Source: Candidatus Aegiribacteria sp.
Lineage (GTDB): Bacteria > Fermentibacterota > Fermentibacteria > Fermentibacterales > JCC-6
Assembly (NCBI GenBank): GCA_030600975.1
Contig: JAUVUL010000029.1
Span: forward strand, 1 to 9,706
Length of the DNA stretch: 9,706 nucleotides
Reading direction: 5' to 3'
Positions within the stretch are counted from its first letter, which is position 1, and each line of letters begins with the position of its first letter. Below are positions 6,206 to 9,706 of this stretch, piece after piece. The notes under the pieces were generated by a model. It was given only the letters and a program-made list of their open reading frames with translations, was not told the DNA's origin and searched no databases. Both the position numbers and the translations under genes were made by a program.

Positions 6206-7066
6206 TTGTTAAGAGGTTTTCTCCACTTCGCCGGATTCCGTTACTTGACTCTTTCCCTGCTTCCGGCGCTCGTAGGCACGACCCTTCCATTCTGGCTTCG
6301 CCCACCGGATTTCTCATTCAACTGGATAGGTGCAGTCGAGTTTCTAATCGCAACTGTTCTGATCCACACCGGATTTTCATTCCTGTATGCTCGATTTGAG
6401 GAAAGGTCTACAGCTGAGTGGCCGAAATCCCGCCTCCTCCGGGTTGGGTGTATATGCATCATCGCGGCGTGCCTCCTTGGTCTGCATCTGAACAGCTCTG
6501 TTCCCGGGAGCATCTTCATTGTTTGCGGGGTCACATCGCTTTTCGCGGGTGTGCTCTACGTTGCACCGCCTTTCAGCTTCTGCAGGCGGGTGAGCGGAGA
6601 GGTCGTCATCTCGGTAATTCTTGGCATGGTGCCTGTTCTCGGAGCGTACCTCGTCCAGACCGGCGATCTCACGCGCACGGTCTACCTGGCTTCGATGCCG
6701 CTCGTTGTCGCAACCGTTCTGTGGGTCTGTACGGGTGAACTCGTTACAAGTCTTAACGATGAGAAGGCAGGGCGCGGGACCATGGTCATTCTCTTCGGTC
6801 CTCGTTTCTCGGGGCGATTCGTAGTGCTTTCGCTCTCGATACTTCTCTATGTGACACTCTCACTGGCCGTCTTCAGTGCTTCTATCAACCCACTGGTAGT
6901 GGTAGCGGTGCTTTCGATTGGATTCGCATGGAGGATTGTGAGCGTGTCATGGCATGAGTACACCAACCCGGAGCGAATGCGCAAGGCACACTTGAATTCC
7001 TTCAAACTACACTTTGCTACATGCATAATTATTGCCGCATCATCCCTGGCAGCGCTTTTCAGCTAG
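6206..7066 (+). CDS. UbiA-superfamily prenyltransferase homologue with degenerate active site
   Basis: The product is about 286 residues with some eight or nine membrane helices. The order of motifs follows MenA/UbiA enzymes, which transfer a prenyl chain to an aromatic acceptor in the membrane: an N-terminal LTLSLLPALVGTTLP segment, HTGFSFLYARFEERS at 54-68, LYVAPPFSF at 117-125, GEVVISVILGMVPVLGAYLVQTG at mid-length (131-153), and TGELVTSLNDEKAGRGT at 176-192. The family's first motif (H..N..ND.xD) is replaced: the Asn and Asp positions read S58, Y61, A62 and E65. In the second, only the last Asp (D185) remains; the others are G177 and T181. Catalysis as in MenA is therefore doubtful. The start is uncertain: TTG 6206 without a visible ribosome binding site, eight bases after the previous stop; ATGs at 6098 and 6119 would overlap that gene heavily. 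Confidence 0.75.
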   Translation: MLRGFLHFAGFRYLTLSLLPALVGTTLPFWLRPPDFSFNWIGAVEFLIATVLIHTGFSFLYARFEERSTAEWPKSRLLRVGCICIIAACLLGLHLNSSVPGSIFIVCGVTSLFAGVLYVAPPFSFCRRVSGEVVISVILGMVPVLGAYLVQTGDLTRTVYLASMPLVVATVLWVCTGELVTSLNDEKAGRGTMVILFGPRFSGRFVVLSLSILLYVTLSLAVFSASINPLVVVAVLSIGFAWRIVSVSWHEYTNPERMRKAHLNSFKLHFATCIIIAASSLAALFS

Positions 7067-7082
7067 AGCTTAACTCCACAGA

Positions 7083-7107
7083 AAGCTATTTACTTGCGTA
7101 ATAGCTT
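7083..7107 (+). terminator. hairpin after the prenyltransferase-like gene
   Basis: AAGCTATT (7083-7090) and AATAGCTT (7100-7107) are perfect complements around a nine-base loop, 16 bases after the TAG stop. What follows (CAATTCAATTATTC) is AT-rich but not a clean T run, so intrinsic termination may be weak, or the hairpin may only protect the 3' end. Confidence 0.45.
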
Positions 7108-7121
7108 CAATTCAATTATTC

Positions 7122-7205
7122 ATGTTACAGGTCATTCTGGTTGTTGAACCTTTTGAAAGGATGTTTATGCTCAAAACACCAGAACATTTTGACCGCGTCT
7201 GGTAA
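7122..7205 (+). pseudogene. 27-codon frame, possible 5' remnant of an interrupted gene
   Basis: ATG 7122 opens a frame to TAA 7203-7205; an internal ATG at 7167 has AAAGG six bases upstream. The peptide reads VILVVEPFERMF in the middle and ends MLKTPEHFDRVW. It stops exactly where the highly structured non-coding segment begins. It may be the 5' piece of a gene cut by that segment, or a chance frame. I cannot match it to a family, and it does not look like the N-terminal part of PurN. Confidence 0.25.
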
Positions 7206-7460
7206 CAGGGGACGACGCCATTGCCAGTGAGATCAAATGACGCCTACCGGTGGAAGGTGGCTGAAACCGCCTTACAGTGGCCGACACAAAGCATACAAAA
7301 TCGGTCGTGGTTCGGATTCAGGGATGTGATAAGCCCTGATGAAGCTGGAACCGGAAGTAATCGCTGACTCAAAAGGTTGGCGATGAATCGGCCTCTCTTC
7401 GATTCAAGCCTGGAAATCGCGCAGGTGCAGGCGATAAGAGCAAACGGAACCCTGGACTCT
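7206..7460 (+). ncRNA. structured non-coding RNA candidate, possibly omega-RNA/HEARO-like
   Basis: No sustained coding frame with a start exists here, yet hairpins follow one another closely. AAGGTGG-CTGAAA-CCGCCTT lies at 7254-7273 (7 bp, one G-U). GGCCGA-N16-TCGGTC lies at 7279-7306 (6 bp, one G-U). TCAGGG-N10-CCCTGA lies at 7318-7339 (perfect). ATCGCTGAC-TCAAAAG-GTTGGCGAT lies at 7360-7384 (9 bp, two G-U). GAATCG-N9-CGATTC lies at 7385-7405 (perfect). ATCGC-N10-GCGAT lies at 7416-7435 (perfect). Stacked hairpins of this density over 180 bases suggest selection on RNA structure. Position immediately upstream of an ORF, and the GGCTGAAA / AAAGCATACAAAATCGG / CCCTGATGAAGC words, recall omega-RNA; this family call is from memory and unverified. 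A group II intron 5' fragment or a cis-regulatory leader are alternatives. Confidence 0.5.
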
Positions 7461-7485
7461 TTGTTTTTGAATCATTTAAAAACAA
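7461..7485 (+). repeat. 8-bp A/T-rich inverted repeat abutting the RNHCP ribosome binding site
   Basis: TTGTTTTT (7461-7468) and AAAAACAA (7478-7485) are perfect complements around a nine-base loop, and the next base begins GGAGG, the ribosome binding site of the RNHCP gene. In RNA this hairpin would sit against the 30S binding site and could tune initiation. On the minus strand its T run could help end transcription. Confidence 0.45.
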
Positions 7486-7497
7486 GGAGGACCGGGC

Positions 7498-7821
7498 GTG
7501 GGAAGAAACGAGGAAAACAGAGGATTCACATGTGCGAATTGCGGCTGTGAGGTTCTGCCGCTGACTAATGGCAGTTATCGTAATCATTGTCCATTCTGTT
7601 TGTGGTCGAAACATGTTGACTGCAAGCCGGGAGATCACGCAAACACATGTGATGGGATGATGGAGCCGATTGGGTTTCAACGATCGAAGAAGAAAGATCA
7701 GCTTGTATATCGCTGTAGAAGATGCGGCATGGAAAAAGTAAACCGTATTGCGGAGAATACGATGCAACCTGACAACTTCGATGTGTTATTGGATCTGGTA
7801 AAACAGCAAAATCTGATGTAA
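7498..7821 (+). CDS. RNHCP-domain zinc-binding protein
   Basis: The product is 107 residues. The signature YRNHCPFCLWSKHVD at about residues 27-41 names the RNHCP domain family, small bacterial proteins of unknown function. It is framed by FTCANCG (about 10-16) and YRCRRCG (about 71-77), so CxxC pairs plus the HCPFC element could form one or two zinc ribbons. The C-terminal 25 residues are polar. The start is GTG 7498, supported by GGAGG at 7486-7490 seven bases upstream. It follows the structured RNA segment without any other gene between, so that RNA would be its 5' leader if transcribed together. Zinc ribbons often bind nucleic acid, but no activity can be read here. Confidence 0.85.
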   Translation: MGRNEENRGFTCANCGCEVLPLTNGSYRNHCPFCLWSKHVDCKPGDHANTCDGMMEPIGFQRSKKKDQLVYRCRRCGMEKVNRIAENTMQPDNFDVLLDLVKQQNLM

Positions 7822-7837
7822 TGAATTGATAAATTAA

Positions 7838-8124
7838 ATGAGGTGGTTATCGCCTCCGTGGAAACCGAAAGCGGCGTCTCGATTCACATTGTCGACGCAG
7901 AATATGATACGGGACCAGTCATTGCCCAGGTTCGCGTCCCTGTGGAACCGATGGACACACCGGAGACTCTTGCTGCACGAGTCCTGCAGCGAGAGCACAC
8001 GTTCTTTGCCGAGACATTACAGAAGATCGTAACGGAAGATATCATGCTTCCCCGACACAGAACAAGTGAACAACGGAATTCTCAACAAATTGCTTCAGCG
8101 GACGTGGATAAATCGTGCCGCTGA
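7838..8124 (+). pseudogene. purN: C-terminal fragment of phosphoribosylglycinamide formyltransferase
   Basis: The frame reads EVVIASVETESGVSIHIVDA, EYDTGPVIAQVRVPVEPMDT, PETLAARVLQREHTFFAETL, the typical C-terminal half of PurN, which formylates GAR in purine synthesis. The match starts at about the HEAV(I/L)AS position, so roughly the first 105-110 residues are missing, including the GSN phosphate loop and the catalytic Asn and His. The third catalytic residue, the Asp in VDAEYDTGP, is kept. An in-frame TGA lies at 7822, so no longer product is possible; GTG 7843 could start a fragment but has no good ribosome binding site. The end carries about 30 extra unrelated residues. Loss of function is certain for this copy. 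Confidence 0.8.
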
Positions 8125-8171
8125 GCTTTAACGTCAGCTCTGGTGGCATTTGTGTTTACATAAAGTCAAAA

Positions 8172-8182
8172 ACTCTTAGAGT
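8172..8182. promoter_or_regulatory. small palindrome upstream of the phospholipase D-like gene
   Basis: ACTCT-T-AGAGT is a perfect 11-base palindrome in the 113-base gap before the gene. TTTACA about 12 bases upstream resembles a -35 hexamer, but no -10 fits at 16-18 bases. It may be an operator; support is limited to symmetry and position. Confidence 0.25.
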
Positions 8183-8237
8183 ATGGATATTCGAAAAATC
8201 TATCTGCTTACGAAAATTGTCTTGAAAGGAGTTTCTC

Positions 8238-9706
8238 ATGATTTTGACATATCAACCCATTGTACACGCCGCGAGCGGTCCTTATCGGGGCGCTGCACTG
8301 GTTGGCACTCATTCTGCAGTCATCGGCTGGACACTTGAAGACCAGGCACTGCGCGATGGTTTGCTCGGCTTTGCGATCCGGCGTACCGATCGGGACCCCG
8401 AAACCGGCGAAGTGCTGAGGCTCGACTGGCTCGGCGGCTACAAACGGTTCAAAGAAACTGATGACGGTCGAACTGGCGATGTTCGGTCGTTTGAAGCTCC
8501 ATTCCAGCGGTTCCGATGGAACGACTACACTCTGAAATCCACGCGAGCATACATTTACGAAGTCTTCCCTGTACGAGGATCTCCTGAAGAGCCAACTCAT
8601 GATGAAGCTCCTCTCAGTTTCGAGATACGCCCATCCCAGGAGGATCCAGGAGATCTGGGTGTTTTTGTCAATCGCGGTGTTACGGCAGCCATGGCCTACC
8701 TTGCACGATTCCGGGGCCAGAATCCCTCTGAAGTAGGTTCTGCCGCCTATCGCTGGTTATCACGGGGATTGAAAGAATCATTACTCGGTTTCATTAAAGC
8801 TACAAATCCAGGCGATACACTGCATGTCGCAATCTATGAGTTCTTCGACCACGAGATCGCTCAGGCCTTCAAGGATGCAGTGGACCGTCATGTAAACGTT
8901 CATATCGTCCATGACGCCAAGCCCGGCAAGCGTTCAACCAAAAAGACCGAGGAGGTGATCCACCTTTTTGGCCTGGAGAATTTCAGGACTAAACGGACCA
9001 CTGTAAATATCAGCCACAATAAGATTGTTATCCGCCTGGTGAACGGTACGCCACGAGAGGTCTGGACAGGTTCTGCCAATTTCTCAGAAAATGCATTCAA
9101 CTACCAGACCAATACGGCACTGATCGTGCGCGATCTGGGTACTGTTCAGCATTTCGAGGATTACTTCCAGGCTCTTATCACTAACCCTCCTAAATCCGAA
9201 AGCAAAGTCGCTAATCGCAAGATCATGAATCTAGCCAACGTTATCGTCGATAGGTTCGCCGAAAAGACCTTTTTTTCACCGATCAGGGAGAAGGACATTC
9301 TGGAAACCTCGGTTGAATTGATTCGTTCAGCCAAGTCCGCAGTCTTGATCAGCGCGCCTTTCGGAGTAGACAAAACAATGATCCAGGCTTTGCAGGCCAA
9401 CTCCGATGACATCATCGAGTACGGCTTGGTCAATGCCACCGCCAAGAGGAAAATTGAGCAGTTGCAGCGAAGAAACACCCGTTTCTTCCCACCCAACAGG
9501 CTTGAAACTTACATGGGCCGAAAATGGGATGCGAAAGCATTTGGCGCCCATAAGATCCATGCTAAAACCATCGTTATCGACCCCTGGGGTAACAATCCCA
9601 AAGTGTTCATTGGTTCGGCTAATTTCTCGAAAGCGTCTTGCAACGATAATGACGAGAACGCTATGCTGATTACAGGCAACAAACGCCTGTCTTCGATCAT
9701 CGCAAC
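8238..9706 (+). CDS. phospholipase D-superfamily protein with two HKD-type motifs (3' truncated by window)
   Basis: At least 489 residues are visible and the frame is open at the window edge. AAGGAG at 8226-8231 lies six bases before ATG 8238. Residues 1-135 are an uncharacterised, probably beta-rich N-terminal region (GWTLEDQALRDGLLGFAIRR ... APFQRFRWNDYTLKS). Two PLD half-domains follow. The first has H260-N-K262 and the GSANF element at 278-282, but the usual Asp is Leu (HNKIVIRL). The second is complete, H441-A-K443 with D448, followed by GSANF at 459-463. Such proteins hydrolyse phosphodiester bonds in lipids or nucleic acids through a histidine intermediate shared by the two motifs. No signal peptide or membrane segment is seen, so action in the cytoplasm, for example as a nuclease, is possible. 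Substrate is not determinable here. Confidence 0.85.
   Translation, partial: MILTYQPIVHAASGPYRGAALVGTHSAVIGWTLEDQALRDGLLGFAIRRTDRDPETGEVLRLDWLGGYKRFKETDDGRTGDVRSFEAPFQRFRWNDYTLKSTRAYIYEVFPVRGSPEEPTHDEAPLSFEIRPSQEDPGDLGVFVNRGVTAAMAYLARFRGQNPSEVGSAAYRWLSRGLKESLLGFIKATNPGDTLHVAIYEFFDHEIAQAFKDAVDRHVNVHIVHDAKPGKRSTKKTEEVIHLFGLENFRTKRTTVNISHNKIVIRLVNGTPREVWTGSANFSENAFNYQTNTALIVRDLGTVQHFEDYFQALITNPPKSESKVANRKIMNLANVIVDRFAEKTFFSPIREKDILETSVELIRSAKSAVLISAPFGVDKTMIQALQANSDDIIEYGLVNATAKRKIEQLQRRNTRFFPPNRLETYMGRKWDAKAFGAHKIHAKTIVIDPWGNNPKVFIGSANFSKASCNDNDENAMLITGNKRLSSIIA

Larger units (their letters stand above)
7206..7837 (+). mobile_element. candidate HEARO/IscB-type element carrying RNHCP instead of IscB
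   Basis: The proposal rests on three observations. A compact structured RNA-like segment starts near 7206. One ORF (RNHCP) follows it directly. Homology to purN resumes at 7838, exactly with the tetramer ATGA. HEARO elements, the non-coding RNA plus ORF units now known as omega-RNA with IscB/IsrB, are reported to insert next to ATGA or GTGA and lack target-site duplications. A short AATT-GATA-AATT palindrome (7824-7835) lies at the right edge. Against it: no TnpA or IscB is present, and the left flank does not encode the missing N-terminal half of PurN, so the left boundary is only a guess. Confidence 0.3.

Noticed and set aside
7361..7560. Plus-strand open frame reading LTQKVGDESASLRFKPGNRA in the RNA segment and beyond
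   Set aside because: It is open after a TAA at 7358 but has no usable start codon or ribosome binding site, overlaps RNHCP out of frame, and the bases are better explained by paired hairpins.
7369..7767. 132-codon minus-strand frame across the structured RNA and RNHCP
   Set aside because: It is antisense to a clear RNHCP gene and to the hairpin segment, has low-complexity serine/arginine content, and no ribosome binding site supports it.
8208..8600. 130-codon minus-strand frame at the start of the PLD gene
   Set aside because: It is antisense to a frame with a strong ribosome binding site and two PLD motifs.
1..9706. CRISPR array, tRNA or rRNA genes, transposase genes
   Set aside because: No regularly spaced repeat series, no tRNA-like cloverleaf or rRNA sequence recognised, and no transposase or IscB/TnpB-like frame on either strand.

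Overview
The window is a mosaic stretch of bacterial DNA from an organism I cannot name. A long soluble adenylate cyclase with TolB-like and TPR regions, a secreted beta-helix protein, loose gene packing and broken genes together look like an uncultivated FCB-group or Fermentibacteria-like lineage. That is an impression only; there is no rRNA or marker gene here.

Layout. Positions 1-600 hold the 3' end of an unknown gene, a possible 25-codon frame overlapping it, and an AT-rich gene for a small exported protein. A GNAT-type acetyltransferase follows (699-1454). Positions 1455-1785 hold a 67-codon reading frame broken by two in-frame TGA codons. On the minus strand lie a secreted beta-helix protein (4280-5173) and, downstream of it, a 799-residue class III adenylate cyclase with TolB-like and TPR regions (1756-4155). 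A 20-bp repeat (18/20 identical) with a palindromic core occurs on both sides of this minus-strand pair. On the plus strand, 5561-7066 carries an antitoxin-like protein without a recognisable toxin, a four-helix membrane protein, and a UbiA-type prenyltransferase homologue whose aspartate motifs are largely lost.

The most unusual part is 7206-8124. A non-coding segment of about 280 nt folds on paper into seven consecutive hairpins (7254-7485) and runs straight into the ribosome binding site of an RNHCP-domain zinc protein. Sixteen bases after that gene stops, homology to the C-terminal half of PurN (GAR transformylase) begins abruptly, exactly at an ATGA tetranucleotide. A structured RNA followed by an ORF and an insertion point immediately 5' of ATGA is the arrangement described for HEARO/omega-RNA (IscB-type, IS200/IS605-like) elements, but no IscB is present. 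My working reading is a non-autonomous or reduced element carrying an RNHCP gene. The alternative is a structured leader controlling RNHCP. Neither is proven from sequence alone.

The window ends inside a large phospholipase D-like gene (8238 onward) with two HKD-type motifs. The genes do not form one obvious pathway; the region reads as an accessory segment shaped by insertion, deletion and gene decay.
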